A DNA stretch of 36,455 nt from Prauserella cavernicola (GCF_016595675.1 NZ_JAENJH010000017.1:1-36455), one strand, 5' to 3'; positions 1-11,307 are shown, counted from the first letter of the stretch. The notes: a model not told the origin generated them from the sequence alone. Translations and numbers: made by a program.

Positions 1-7
1 GGGACAC

Positions 8-67
8 GAAGGCCTCCGGTTCGTGAAGCGGTTCCTCGACAGCTCCACTTCACAACCAGAGGCCTTC
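8..67. repeat. Long imperfect inverted repeat / hairpin at the window edge
   Basis: The arm at 8-28 and the arm at 48-67 are reverse complements over about 20 bases, with one mismatch and one extra base, around a loop of about 19 bases. On the minus strand it lies just downstream of the phosphatase stop codon, so it could end that transcript. It could also be the edge of a mobile element or an intergenic repeat cut off by the window. No T-run follows it, and no transposase fragment can be recognised here, so the role is open. Confidence 0.5.
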
Positions 68-128
68 GCCTGTCTCAACGACAAGCCGACATCAACCCAA
101 CCCCGAACAACGTCCCTGGACATCACAT

Positions 129-1727
129 CTAGCCGGGCGTGGCCTCGGTGAGACCGGGGTTGCGGTCGGCGACGACGAACGACGCCCGCGTGCGCGCCGG
201 AAGGCCCGCCTCGGTGACCTTGTCGAGCACGCGGAAGTCGGCCCGGACCTCGTCGCGGGTGATCTTCGTGCGCACATAGCCGCGCTGGTTGTTGCGGAAC
301 TTGATGTGCGGGTTGAGCTTGAGGTTGTTGTCGTCGTTCGGGTCGGAGTCGGCTCCGTCGCCGCCCGAGGTGATGGACGAGGTCACCAGCTCGGTGCCCA
401 CCACGGCGCTGTCCGCGTCCGCGTAGTTCGCCTTGAGCTCGTTGGCCCAGTGGGTGTGCACGTCACCGGTGAGCACCAGCGGGTTGCGCACGCCCGCGGC
501 GAGCCAGCCCTCGGCGATCCGCTCCTGCGAACCGCGGTAGCCGTCCCAGGCGTCCATGCTCGTCGCGCCCGCGGCGTTGACGCGCCTGGCGAAGAACACC
601 TGCTGGCCGAGCACGTCCCAGCGCGCCCGCGAGCGACGGAACTGGTCAAGCAGCCACGCCTCCTGCTCGTCGCCGGTCAGCGACCTGGCGGGGTCGGCGG
701 CGTCGGCGCACACCTTCCAGCCGTCGTCGCACGCCTGGTCGTCGCGGTACTGGCGGGTGTCGAGCATGTGGAAGTTCGCCAGCGCGCCCCAGCGCACGGT
801 GCGGTAGAGCTGGATGTGCGAGCCGCTCGGCCGGTTGCGCCTGCGCAGCGGCATGTTCTCGTAGAGCGCCCGGAAGGCGTCGGCGCGGCGCTGGATGAAG
901 TTCGGCTGCGGGAGCTGAGGCTTCTCGTAGACGTCGCTCGCCCAGTTGTTGTCGACCTCGTGGTCGTCGGGCACGAAGAGCCACGGCGCCACCGCGTGCG
1001 CGGCCTGCAGGTCGGCGTCGGTGCGGTACTGCGCGTAGCGCTGCCGGTAGTTGGCCAGCGACTCGGTCTCCGGGCCGGAGTGGTCGCGCACGTTGCCGGT
1101 GGGGGAGACGTAGCTGTCGGCCTTGTACTCGTAGATGTAGTCGCCGAGGTGCAGCACCAGGTCCGGTTCGTCGGCGGCCAGGTGCGAGTAGGCGGTGAAG
1201 TAGCCGTGCTCGTACTGAGAGCACGACGCGAAGCTCATGGCCAGTCCGGCGCCGAGCACGCCGGGCGCGGGGGCCGTGCGGGTGCGTCCGGCGGGCGAGA
1301 CGTGCCTGCCCATGCGGAAGCGGTAGAAGTACTCGCTGCCCGGAGCGAGGCCCGCGACCTCGGCGTGCACCGCGTAGCCAGCGGCGGCGTCGGTGCGCTC
1401 GCGGCCACGCCGGACGATTTTGCGGAACCGCTCGTCCCTGGCGATCTCCCACTCCACCTCGATGGTGCCGCTCATGCCGCCGAGGCCGTCCTCGGCCAGC
1501 GGCGAGCGGGCGAGGCGCGTCCACAGCACGACGCTGTGGTGGTCCGGGTCGCCGGAGGCCACGCCGAGCGTGAAGACCTCACCGGTGCCCGGCTTTCCCG
1601 CGCCCTGCGCCGCCGAGGCGCCGAGGGGCAGAGCCGTGCCGACGGCGACGGCGCCGAGCGCGGCTCCGCCCGCGAGGACGGTGCGGCGGGACGGCGTGAG
1701 TGGACTGTTCTCACCTGTTACGTGCAC
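129..1727 (-). CDS. phoD: PhoD-type alkaline phosphatase/phosphodiesterase, Tat-exported
   Basis: Predicted secreted phosphatase of the PhoD family (532 aa), which releases phosphate from organic phosphoesters outside the cell. The N-terminus has a twin-arginine signal (SRRTVL at residues 13-18) and an Ala-rich hydrophobic stretch ending near residue 40. A fibronectin-like PhoD N-domain follows, then the metallophosphatase domain. The family's metal-binding pieces are visible: Cys169 in FASCSQ, GDYIYEY at 195-201, DDHE at 254-257, and TGDVHTHW in the C-terminal third. In known PhoD enzymes these bind iron and calcium. The GTG start is preceded by GGGAG at 7-nt spacing. The gene is transcribed away from groES, and the two share a 293-bp intergenic region. 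PhoD genes are commonly induced by phosphate starvation, but no PHO box was identified by eye. Confidence 0.93.
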   Translation of the reverse strand: MHVTGENSPLTPSRRTVLAGGAALGAVAVGTALPLGASAAQGAGKPGTGEVFTLGVASGDPDHHSVVLWTRLARSPLAEDGLGGMSGTIEVEWEIARDERFRKIVRRGRERTDAAAGYAVHAEVAGLAPGSEYFYRFRMGRHVSPAGRTRTAPAPGVLGAGLAMSFASCSQYEHGYFTAYSHLAADEPDLVLHLGDYIYEYKADSYVSPTGNVRDHSGPETESLANYRQRYAQYRTDADLQAAHAVAPWLFVPDDHEVDNNWASDVYEKPQLPQPNFIQRRADAFRALYENMPLRRRNRPSGSHIQLYRTVRWGALANFHMLDTRQYRDDQACDDGWKVCADAADPARSLTGDEQEAWLLDQFRRSRARWDVLGQQVFFARRVNAAGATSMDAWDGYRGSQERIAEGWLAAGVRNPLVLTGDVHTHWANELKANYADADSAVVGTELVTSSITSGGDGADSDPNDDNNLKLNPHIKFRNNQRGYVRTKITRDEVRADFRVLDKVTEAGLPARTRASFVVADRNPGLTEATPG

Positions 1728-1878
1728 GAGAGCACTCCCAACGTGGTGGTGGGGCTGTCAGAGCCCGCACAGCCTGCACGGCGTTGATGGCCGTCCTTCA
1801 CCGGCGGAGTGATCAGGTGGTGAATCTTTGGTGTGACGAGGCTCCCCTGACCAGGCGCGTCGCCGTGGGGGACCCTGG

Positions 1879-1908
1879 TTGCGTGGCTAGCACTCCGCTA
1901 GCTAGAGT
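1879..1908 (+). promoter_or_regulatory. Probable groES promoter
   Basis: A -35-like TTGCGT (1879-1884) and a -10-like TAGAGT (1903-1908) are 18 nt apart. The -10 and most of the spacer lie inside the CIRCE operator, as expected for HrcA repression by occlusion. The match to consensus is only partial; position and overlap are the main support. Confidence 0.5.
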
Positions 1909-1913
1909 GCTAA
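1887..1913. promoter_or_regulatory. CIRCE operator (HrcA binding site)
   Basis: CTAGCACTC, nine bases, then GAGTGCTAA. This matches the CIRCE consensus TTAGCACTC-N9-GAGTGCTAA in 17 of 18 arm positions; only the first base differs. CIRCE is the operator of the heat-shock repressor HrcA and typically precedes groES in actinobacteria. It is about 110 nt upstream of the groES start. Confidence 0.95.
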
Positions 1914-2020
1914 TTACACGGCGCCAAACACGCCCCGGCACCCGCGACGGCGGGGGTGGTAGGAGCCGTACCCATCTAGGTACCTGCCAACGCTTTCGAC
2001 GACCCGTGGAGGTCAACCCG

Positions 2021-2314
2021 GTGAGCGTGAACATCAAGCCGCTCGAGGACAAGATCGTTGTCCAGACGAGCGAGGCCGAGGAGACGACTGCCTCCGGTCT
2101 CGTCATCCCCGACACCGCTAAGGAAAAGCCCCAGGAGGGCAAGGTTCTGGCCGTGGGCCCGGGCCGCGTCGACGACAAGGGCAACCGCATTCCTGTGGAT
2201 GTCAAGGAAGGCGACGTCGTCATCTACTCCAAGTACGGTGGCACCGAGGTCAAGTACAACGGCGAGGACTACTTGATCCTGTCCGCCCGCGATGTGCTGG
2301 CCGTCATCAACTGA
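2021..2314 (+). CDS. groES: Co-chaperonin GroES (Hsp10)
   Basis: GroES, 97 aa, the heptameric lid of the GroEL folding chamber in the cytoplasm. The sequence has the family hallmarks: an N-terminal [10 protein letters not shown] strand, the mobile loop around residues 16-33 ending in [20 protein letters not shown], and a C-terminal [15 protein letters not shown]. The GTG start is chosen because GGAGG at 2008-2012 sits 8 nt upstream and gives the usual length; the frame stays open further upstream without homology. CIRCE upstream implies HrcA control. groEL1 follows after an 88-nt gap that contains a strong hairpin. Confidence 0.97.
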   Translation: MSVNIKPLEDKIVVQTSEAEETTASGLVIPDTAKEKPQEGKVLAVGPGRVDDKGNRIPVDVKEGDVVIYSKYGGTEVKYNGEDYLILSARDVLAVIN

Positions 2315-2334
2315 CGACGCCCCGCCTATGCGAT

Positions 2335-4019
<1,685 letters not shown>

Positions 4020-4041
4020 TGACGCGCTAGCACCGACACGA

Positions 4042-4078
4042 AACGGGGCGGCACTCCACATCGGAGTGCCGCCCCGTT
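4042..4078. terminator. Terminator after groEL1
   Basis: A perfect 16-bp stem (4042-4057 with 4063-4078) with a 5-nt loop. It lies between the convergent groEL1 and whiB-type genes, so it could serve both strands. Confidence 0.9.
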
Positions 4079-4112
4079 CGTCGTGAACAGCGGTTCGTTC
4101 GGCCCGGCCGGC

Positions 4113-4415
4113 TCAGAAGCCGGTCAGCGCCAGTGAACGCTTCTGGGTCTTGATGATGTTCTCCCGCTCGGACTCAGACAAGCCGCCCCAGATCCCATAC
4201 GGCTCGTGCACGGCGAGCGCGTGCGACCGGCACAGTTGCAGCACGGGGCAGGAGTGGCAGACGGCTTTCGCCCTCGCCTCCCGCCGCGCTCTCGCCGGCC
4301 CTCTCTCGCCATCCGGATGGAAGAAGGAACCGCTGTCCATCCCCCTGCACGACCCCTCGAGTTGCCAGTCCCAAACGTCGGCGTTCGGACCAGGGAGTCT
4401 GCGCGTGTCTGCCAT
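4113..4415 (-). CDS. whiB3: WhiB-family Fe-S regulator (WhiD/WhiB3 type)
   Basis: WhiB-like protein of 100 aa. The four cluster cysteines are C23, C53, C56 and C62 (CxxC plus C-x5-C), followed by the GIWGG turn at 74-78 and a basic C-terminal end. Wbl proteins hold a [4Fe-4S] cluster sensitive to O2 and NO and bind domain 4 of the principal sigma factor to redirect transcription. Its position beside groEL1 and upstream of bldM/sigD/guaB matches whiD of Streptomyces (sporulation) and whiB3 of mycobacteria (redox and lipid control). The symbol is inferred from this synteny. The ATG has GGAGG at 8-nt spacing. A good vegetative-type promoter lies about 90 bp upstream. Confidence 0.93.
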   Translation of the reverse strand: MADTRRLPGPNADVWDWQLEGSCRGMDSGSFFHPDGERGPARARREARAKAVCHSCPVLQLCRSHALAVHEPYGIWGGLSESERENIIKTQKRSLALTGF

Positions 4416-4502
4416 CGTGACCGCCTCCGGTACCCGGCCCCACGCGGCCGGATTCTGCAGTTGTACTAGGTGCGACTACTCCATTTGGTGCAACCGGGCG
4501 TA

Positions 4503-4531
4503 ACGTTAGAAGCGCGCCAATACTTGTTCAA
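4503..4531 (-). promoter_or_regulatory. Probable sigma-A/HrdB-type promoter of the whiB-type gene
   Basis: Read on the minus strand, TTGAAC (4531-4526) and TAACGT (4508-4503) are separated by exactly 17 bp. This predicts a start near 4496 and a 5' leader of about 80 nt before the whiB-type ATG. Confidence 0.55.
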
Positions 4532-4640
4532 GGGTTGCGGATCTTTTCAGCCGTTAGGTCTCCCCCGCCGGTGTGAGTGGTGACACACAGAGCAGGCCAG
4601 TCCGGTTGCCGTCACCCTGTGGGCCAGGGATATTTACCGG

Positions 4641-5702
4641 GTGGGGTCCGGGTCCGGCTCAGATCACGCAGCCGGCGGACCGCCGGCTGTGCGCGAGCCG
4701 ATTCCCCCAGTACCTCCACGATCCTCAGTGCCTCCAGCGCCATTGACGCCGTCCGAACCCACGCTGCCCGTCGCCGCGGTCGCCCGCAGGCTCGGCGTCG
4801 CGCCGTCGACGTTGCGCACCTGGGACCGGCGCTACGGGCTCGGTCCCAGCAGGCACACGGGCGGCAGGCACCGCCGCTACGGCTCCTCCGACGTCGTGCG
4901 CCTCGAACTGATGCAGCGCGCGCTGCTGCGCGGCGCCTCCACGGCGGAGGCCGCGCGCTACGCGCTCGCCAACCTGCCCAAAGCCATCTCCGAAACCGCA
5001 CCGCCCGCCGCCGAGCTGTTCGCCGGGCCGCCCGACGGCGAGGTGGTGCTGGGCGCGGACCGGGATCAGGCGCCCGACTTCGAGGGTGCGCTCGGCCCGC
5101 CCCGGTTCGCCCGCCAGCTCAGCACGGCGGCGCTCGCGATGGACGTCCGTGCCGTGCAGCACCTGCTCGCCGAGGCCATCGGCTCGCTCGGCGTGCTCGA
5201 GGCATGGGAGGGCGTGGTCCGGCCGGTGGTCACGGCGCTGGGAGCAGCCGACGAACGCGCCGAGGTGCGCTACCTGCTGACCGAGTGCGTCTTCGGTGCC
5301 ATGGTGCGGGCCACGCCGGTGCTATCCGACGCCAGGAACCAGCGTCCAGTCCTGCTGTGCAGCGTGCCCGAGGAGCGGGACACGCTCGCGGTCTACGTGC
5401 TCGCCGCCGCGCTCGCGGAGCGCCACATCGTCACGCAGCTCTTCGGGGTGCCGCTGCCGGCCGACGTCCTCGCGGTCGCGGTGCGCAGGAGCGCCCCGTC
5501 CGCCGTGGTGCTGTGGGCGCAGCGGGGCAACGCCAACCCGAGGTTGTTCACGCGGATCTCCCGGGGTCGCCAGCGCGGGCGGCTGTTCGCGTGTGGTCCC
5601 GCGTGGCACGCCGAGCAGCTGCCGCCGAAGGTCGAGCTGCTCGGTGACGTCCGAGCGGCCGCGGATCGCGTCGAGTACGTCCTGCTGGGCGGTACGGAGT
5701 GA
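4641..5702 (+). CDS. MerR-type regulator with degenerate cobalamin-binding-like C-terminal region
   Basis: A protein of up to 353 aa. After a Pro-rich N-terminus of about 40 residues there is a MerR helix-turn-helix at 42-112 (PVAAVARRLGVAPSTLRTWDRRYG, then GRHRRY). Residues 145-350 resemble the helical cap plus Rossmann-like cobalamin domain of CarH/LitR light sensors. The family signatures are missing, however: the cap has a Trp at 189 but no Wx9EH, and the region equivalent to DxHxxG reads ERDTLA (245-250) with no His. B12 binding as in CarH is therefore unlikely. The GTG at 4641 is the longest start; in-frame GTGs at 4689 and 4731 would also keep the DNA-binding domain. It is followed closely by the 5731 gene and then bldM, so a role in the same control circuit is inferred. 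Confidence 0.8.
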   Translation: MGSGSGSDHAAGGPPAVREPIPPVPPRSSVPPAPLTPSEPTLPVAAVARRLGVAPSTLRTWDRRYGLGPSRHTGGRHRRYGSSDVVRLELMQRALLRGASTAEAARYALANLPKAISETAPPAAELFAGPPDGEVVLGADRDQAPDFEGALGPPRFARQLSTAALAMDVRAVQHLLAEAIGSLGVLEAWEGVVRPVVTALGAADERAEVRYLLTECVFGAMVRATPVLSDARNQRPVLLCSVPEERDTLAVYVLAAALAERHIVTQLFGVPLPADVLAVAVRRSAPSAVVLWAQRGNANPRLFTRISRGRQRGRLFACGPAWHAEQLPPKVELLGDVRAAADRVEYVLLGGTE

Positions 5703-5730
5703 GAGCGAGGACGTGCTGACGGGAGAGAGT

Positions 5731-6564
5731 GTGCTGCGCCGCGCGGCGTTCGGGGACACACCGGGCCTCGACGACCGTGCGCTGACCGCCGTCACCGGCC
5801 CGCGGCAACGTTGGCTCGCGGCGGTGGTGCTCGGGGCTCGCGGCCGCTACGCCGCGGCCACCACCCTGCTCGAGCAGCTCCGGCGGGGTCGCGACCCACT
5901 GCTCGCCTCGCTGGCCTCGGCGACGCTGGCCTCGCACCGGCGTCAGCTCGGCGGGCACGCGGCGGCGCTGCCGCTCGACGCCGCCGCGCTGCGCCCGGCC
6001 TTCGCCGCGGCGGGGCCGTCCGACGACGACGGGTTCGATCCGGCCGGCGCGCGGGCCGACGCGCTGCTCGGTCTGGCCGCCGACAACCTGGGCCAGGGCA
6101 GGCTCACCGCCGCTCGCAGGTTCATCGCGGCCGCGGCCGGGCACGTGGACTCGTGGCGCACGGCTGTCCGCGCTGGCTGGGTCGGCGCGGAGGTCGAACT
6201 CGCCTCGGGCGACGCCGCGGCCGCCGTGCCGCACGCGGAGCGAGCCCTCGCGCGGGCACGCCAGCGGGGAGCTGTGCGGCACGTGGTGAAGTCCTCGCTC
6301 GTCCTCGGCGCGGCGCTGGCCGCCACGGGCGAGGTCGCCGCGCGGGAGCGGGCGGCCCGGCTCGTCGGCGACGCGGTCGCCGCGACCGACGAGCACCGGC
6401 TCGGGTCGCTGGGGTGGCCGGCGGGACTGCTCGCGGCGGAGCTCGATCCCGCGCACGCTGATTGGAACCGTTCCAGAGTTACTCGCGAGTTATACGCTCT
6501 GTTACCGGCGTCCGACCCCGAGGGAAGGCGGCTCGCGCGCACTTCTCCGTGGGTACCGATTTGA
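5731..6564 (+). CDS. Helix-rich protein of unknown function, TPR-like
   Basis: No family was recognised. The protein (277 aa) is almost entirely alpha-helical and Ala/Arg-rich. Repeating pieces resemble tetratricopeptide helices, for example WLAAVVLGARGRYAAATTLL, LGLAADNLGQGRLTAARRFI and ELASGDAAAAVPHAERAL. That suggests a protein-interaction scaffold; there is no signal peptide or membrane segment. The GTG at 5731 is chosen because GGGAG lies 5 nt upstream; an in-frame GTG at 5713 is an alternative. It starts 28 nt after the MerR-like gene and is probably co-transcribed with it. It ends 140 nt before bldM. Confidence 0.75.
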   Translation: MLRRAAFGDTPGLDDRALTAVTGPRQRWLAAVVLGARGRYAAATTLLEQLRRGRDPLLASLASATLASHRRQLGGHAAALPLDAAALRPAFAAAGPSDDDGFDPAGARADALLGLAADNLGQGRLTAARRFIAAAAGHVDSWRTAVRAGWVGAEVELASGDAAAAVPHAERALARARQRGAVRHVVKSSLVLGAALAATGEVAARERAARLVGDAVAATDEHRLGSLGWPAGLLAAELDPAHADWNRSRVTRELYALLPASDPEGRRLARTSPWVPI

Positions 6565-6606
6565 CCTGTTACCTGGGTCACAAAGGGCATACCGACATCT
6601 GGGCGA

Positions 6607-6626
6607 GGCATTTTTCAAAAAAAGCC
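6607..6626. repeat. AT-rich palindrome upstream of bldM
   Basis: GGCATTTTT and AAAAAAGCC form a 9-base inverted repeat with one mismatch around CA. Such an AT tract is unusual in this GC-rich stretch. It lies about 80 bp before the bldM start, so it could be an operator or a bent-DNA element. No regulator is identified. Confidence 0.4.
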
Positions 6627-6704
6627 ACCAGATCGTGTCAAGGTGGGACCTAAAGCGTCCGATAGGGGAAGTGGAATGTCACCCGGCTGCAGGAAGGAAA
6701 CCCC

Positions 6705-7301
6705 GTGACGACGGTCTTGATCTGCGACGACCGACGCAGTGTCCGCGAAGGTCTCACGCGCGTGATGTCTGCCGTTCCCGGCGTCAGTCGCATCGACTGT
6801 GTAGCGCACGGTGACGAGTTGCTCGCCCGCTACTCGCGGCAGCCGGTGGATGTCGTGCTCGTTGGCACGCAGCGCGCTGTGCCGACCGGTGTGGAGGCGA
6901 CCCGCAGGCTGGTCTCCGCGAACCCCCAGGCGAACGTGATCGTGTTCGGCGCTCCCGACGACGCGGGCAGCATCGCCGCGGCGATCGCGGGCGGTGCGCG
7001 CGGATACCTGCGCTGGGACGCCTCTCGTCCCGAACTCGTCGCCGCACTGGCTCACACCCTTGCGAGCACCTCGGTGCCGGCGCCCCGTCAGCCCTCCGAC
7101 CCCGGCGTCCAGCTCACCGAGCGCGAGCTCCAGGTGCTGCGGGGCATGAGCCAGGGCAAGAGCAACGGTCAGATCGGCAGGGAGCTGTACCTGTCGGAGG
7201 ACACCGTCAAGACCCACGCCCGCCGGCTGTTCCGCAAGCTCGGCGTCCGTGACCGCGCACAGGCCGTCGCGCACGGCTTCCGGCGCGGCCTGGTGGCCTG
7301 A
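6705..7301 (+). CDS. bldM: BldM-like atypical response regulator
   Basis: A NarL/LuxR-type regulator (198 aa) closely resembling Streptomyces BldM, which switches on aerial-hyphae and sporulation genes. The receiver spans 1-120 and the LuxR helix-turn-helix about 133-198, with LTERELQVLRGMSQGKSN and EDTVKTHARRLFRKLG. The acidic pair D8-D9 is kept. The phosphate-acceptor position 54 is Gly (VVLVGTQ) instead of Asp; the usual Thr/Ser on beta-4 reads FGAP, and the usual Lys is replaced in GYLRWDAS. The receiver therefore cannot be phosphorylated in the normal way. The GTG start has a strong AGGAAGG ribosome site. bldM between whiD and sigD is the Streptomyces arrangement. Any partner, such as WhiI in Streptomyces, is outside this window. 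Confidence 0.9.
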   Translation: MTTVLICDDRRSVREGLTRVMSAVPGVSRIDCVAHGDELLARYSRQPVDVVLVGTQRAVPTGVEATRRLVSANPQANVIVFGAPDDAGSIAAAIAGGARGYLRWDASRPELVAALAHTLASTSVPAPRQPSDPGVQLTERELQVLRGMSQGKSNGQIGRELYLSEDTVKTHARRLFRKLGVRDRAQAVAHGFRRGLVA

Positions 7302-7355
7302 CCGGTTCGTCGCACTCCGACGTCAACGGCCCAGCCGGCTAATCGCATACGGTTC

Positions 7356-7395
7356 GCGGCGCGCCACGTGGCTCCTCAGTCACGTGGCGCGCCGC
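7356..7395 (+). terminator. Terminator after bldM
   Basis: A perfect 15-bp GC-rich stem (7356-7370 with 7381-7395) with a 10-nt loop, followed by GTTGT. It lies 55 nt after the bldM stop. Confidence 0.85.
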
Positions 7396-7432
7396 GTTGT
7401 ACTGTGACGTTCGCCGTATCACCTGCAAGTGT

Positions 7433-7511
7433 CGGTCGTTGAATCTTGGATTAGTGCGGTAAGGTCGCGTTTCTGCAGGTTGCAGGATGCGTTCTTCGCA
7501 TTCAACGACCG
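7433..7511. repeat. 12-bp perfect inverted repeat flanking a small hairpin, upstream of sigD
   Basis: CGGTCGTTGAAT (7433-7444) recurs as its exact reverse complement (7500-7511), with 55 bp between. Inside lies a 5-bp hairpin (CTGCA-GGT-TGCAG, 7473-7485). It could be paired operator half-sites for a looping regulator of sigD, or the base of a structured leader RNA. Confidence 0.65.
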
Positions 7512-7625
7512 TGAGCGAAATCCGGGGGGTTGGCAGGTACGGTGGGTATCACCGGCGTGAGGGATAACTAGCCGCACGCCGTTCTTCATGTACGCCTACA
7601 CGTAACACCGGGACTGTTGTCTGCG

Positions 7626-8198
7626 ATGGCCAATGTGGGGGATGGACTGGACGAGTCAGTCGCCGCCGCTGTTGAGGGTGACCCACAAGCGGTAGAGCGG
7701 CTGCTGGCCGCGATCCGTCCCCTTGTGGTGCGGTACTGCCGCGCCAGAGTTGGCAGGCAAGAACGTTCGTTCGCTTCGGCTGACGACGTAGCGCAGGAGG
7801 TGTGTCTCGCGGTGCTCACGGCGTTGCCTTCGTATCGTGATCAAGGCCGCCCTTTCCTCGCGTTCGTCTACGGCATCGCTCAGCACAAGGTGGCCGACGC
7901 GCATCGCGCGGCGGCCAGGAACCGTGCTGAGCCTGTCGCCGAGGTTCCGGACGAGGCGGAGGGTGACGTCGGCCCCGAGCAGCACGCCCTGCAGGGCGAG
8001 CTGAACACGCGGATGTCACAGCTTCTGCAGGTCTTGCCGGACAAACAACGCGAGATCGTGGTGTTGCGGGTGGTCGTCGGACTGTCCGCGGAGGAGACCG
8101 CCGAGGCCGTGGGGTCCACCCCGGGTGCCGTTCGGGTCGCCCAGCATCGCGCCCTCGCGCGGCTGCGCAAGGTGCTGGCCGCTGAGGAGGTGGTCTGA
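7626..8198 (+). CDS. sigD: ECF-type RNA polymerase sigma factor SigD/ShbA
   Basis: A group IV sigma factor of 190 aa. Region 2 (about residues 20-95, with SADDVAQEVCLAVL) binds the core enzyme and the -10 element. Region 4 (about 130-185, LPDKQREIVVLRVVVGLSAEETA and GAVRVAQHRALARLR) binds the -35 element. Gene context (whiD/bldM upstream, rsdA and guaB downstream) matches mycobacterial SigD and Streptomyces ShbA; ShbA transcribes hrdB, the principal sigma gene. The ATG at 7626 is preferred, with TTG at 7617 and GTG at 7635 possible; no clear ribosome site is visible for any. The stop abuts the GTG of rsdA, implying coupled translation with its antagonist. Confidence 0.92.
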   Translation: MANVGDGLDESVAAAVEGDPQAVERLLAAIRPLVVRYCRARVGRQERSFASADDVAQEVCLAVLTALPSYRDQGRPFLAFVYGIAQHKVADAHRAAARNRAEPVAEVPDEAEGDVGPEQHALQGELNTRMSQLLQVLPDKQREIVVLRVVVGLSAEETAEAVGSTPGAVRVAQHRALARLRKVLAAEEVV

Positions 8199-9161
8199 GT
8201 GACGGAACGCGAAGGCGGGAACCAGGAGAACGGCGAAGTGTCGCCTTATCCGCGGGCGAGTGAGCCCGACGAGTCCTCGGACACTCTCGAGCTGTCGGCG
8301 ATCCAGGCCGACGACGCTCTGCTCGACGCGCTGGGCGGGTCCGACCCGCAGGTCGCCGACGGCCTCGGTGACCAGGAGCTGAACGCGCTCCTGCTCGCGT
8401 GGCGCCGCGACATCGACAGCGAGCCGATCGCCGACCTGGTCGACACGGCCACCGCCGTCACCACGATCAAGGCCGCCTCCATCGCGAAGCGGCACGCGGG
8501 CAGAGGACGCAGACGCAGGATGCTCGTCCCCGTCGCGGCCGCCGCCGCCGTGCTCGCCATCGGGTTCACCGGCACCGCACTGGCCGCCAGGGACGCGCAG
8601 CCCGGCGACACCCTGTGGGGCCTGTCCAAAGTCCTCTACGCCGATCACGCCCGCTCGGTCGAAGCCGCCGCCTCCGTGCGGACCGACCTGGAAGCGGCCT
8701 ACCTCGCGATCGCCCAGGAGCGCTACGAGGACGCGCGCCGCGCACTGCAGGCTGCCGAGGCCTCGCTCGGCCAGGTCACGGCCGAGGACGAACTCGCCCA
8801 GCTCAAGGCCAGGCACACGGAGCTGATGGCCCAGCTCAACAAGCCGCCGACGAACCCGGGGAACAACAACAACCAGCCGCCGCCGTTGCCCGGTCCGCCG
8901 GACAGCAGCTCCTCGACGGCCACCGACACCAAGCCGACCGAGGAACCGCACCTGCCGCTGCCGACGGAGCCGGGCCCGACGGAGCTTCCCGACACGTCCA
9001 CGAGTCCCACCACGGACCCGTCGACGTCGTCGAGCGAGCCTCCGCCGCCGAGCACGTCCACGAGTGGCGACACGACCAGTGGGGAGTCGGGCAGCAGCGG
9101 TCAGCCCTTCGGCAAACAGCCGAACGCGATCTCCGGCGGCAGCGTCGAGTCGTCGAACTGA
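8199..9161 (+). CDS. rsdA: Membrane-anchored anti-sigma-D factor RsdA
   Basis: A predicted anti-sigma factor (320 aa) that holds SigD at the membrane. The cytoplasmic part (1-107) includes the acidic/helical segment LGDQELNALLLAWRRDID (about 57-73), as in the RsdA sigma-binding region. One transmembrane helix spans 108-130. Outside, a helical segment (about 140-215) precedes a Pro/Ser/Thr-rich tail of about 100 residues. In mycobacteria RsdA is released by regulated proteolysis, with ClpXP degrading the cytoplasmic fragment; the same is inferred here. The GTG start lies directly after the sigD TGA. The tail is low-complexity and likely spans the cell wall. Confidence 0.9.
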   Translation: MTEREGGNQENGEVSPYPRASEPDESSDTLELSAIQADDALLDALGGSDPQVADGLGDQELNALLLAWRRDIDSEPIADLVDTATAVTTIKAASIAKRHAGRGRRRRMLVPVAAAAAVLAIGFTGTALAARDAQPGDTLWGLSKVLYADHARSVEAAASVRTDLEAAYLAIAQERYEDARRALQAAEASLGQVTAEDELAQLKARHTELMAQLNKPPTNPGNNNNQPPPLPGPPDSSSSTATDTKPTEEPHLPLPTEPGPTELPDTSTSPTTDPSTSSSEPPPPSTSTSGDTTSGESGSSGQPFGKQPNAISGGSVESSN

Positions 9162-9175
9162 CGCCCGCTCCCACG

Positions 9176-9228
9176 ACACGCGAAAGGGGCGCGTGACCCG
9201 GACCGGGTCACGCGCCCCTTTCGCGTGT
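9176..9228. terminator. Bidirectional terminator between rsdA and the DUF5319 gene
   Basis: A perfect 24-bp stem (9176-9199 with 9205-9228) with a 5-nt loop. It carries an AAAGGGG/CCCCTTT block and ends 6 bp before the convergent gene's stop codon. It should act on both strands. Confidence 0.95.
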
Positions 9229-9233
9229 GTCGA

Positions 9234-11270
<2,037 letters not shown>

Positions 11271-11285
11271 CCAGGGACGTGGAGC

Positions 11286-11307
11286 CCGTGGACGTGCGCG
11301 TCCACGG
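11286..11307 (+). terminator. Hairpin between guaB and guaB3
   Basis: A perfect 9-bp stem (11286-11294 with 11299-11307) with a TGCG loop and no T-run. It may attenuate or stabilise transcripts rather than end them fully. Confidence 0.5.

Larger units (their letters stand above)
7302..7625. other. Intergenic region bldM-sigD
   Basis: This 324-base gene-free stretch holds the bldM terminator (7356-7395), then a large interrupted palindrome (7433-7511), and finally about 110 bases leading into sigD. A TTGAAT at 7439 followed 15 nt later by TAAGGT is a weak promoter candidate. No small ORF with a ribosome site was found. Confidence 0.5.

Noticed and set aside
1-163. Open frame at the left edge as the C-terminus of a transposase
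   Set aside because: The translation shows no known transposase motif, and the region is dominated by the inverted repeat. It cannot be supported without the sequence to the left.
306-1787. 493-codon plus-strand frame opposite phoD
   Set aside because: Val/Arg/His-rich shadow of a clear PhoD gene on the other strand.
6561-6590. TTGACC at 6561 as a -35 of bldM
   Set aside because: It lies at the end of the upstream gene and no -10-like hexamer follows at 16-19 bp.
6640-6670. A WhiG-type promoter (TAAA and GATA elements) before bldM
   Set aside because: The two elements are only about 6 bp apart, against the 15 bp required.
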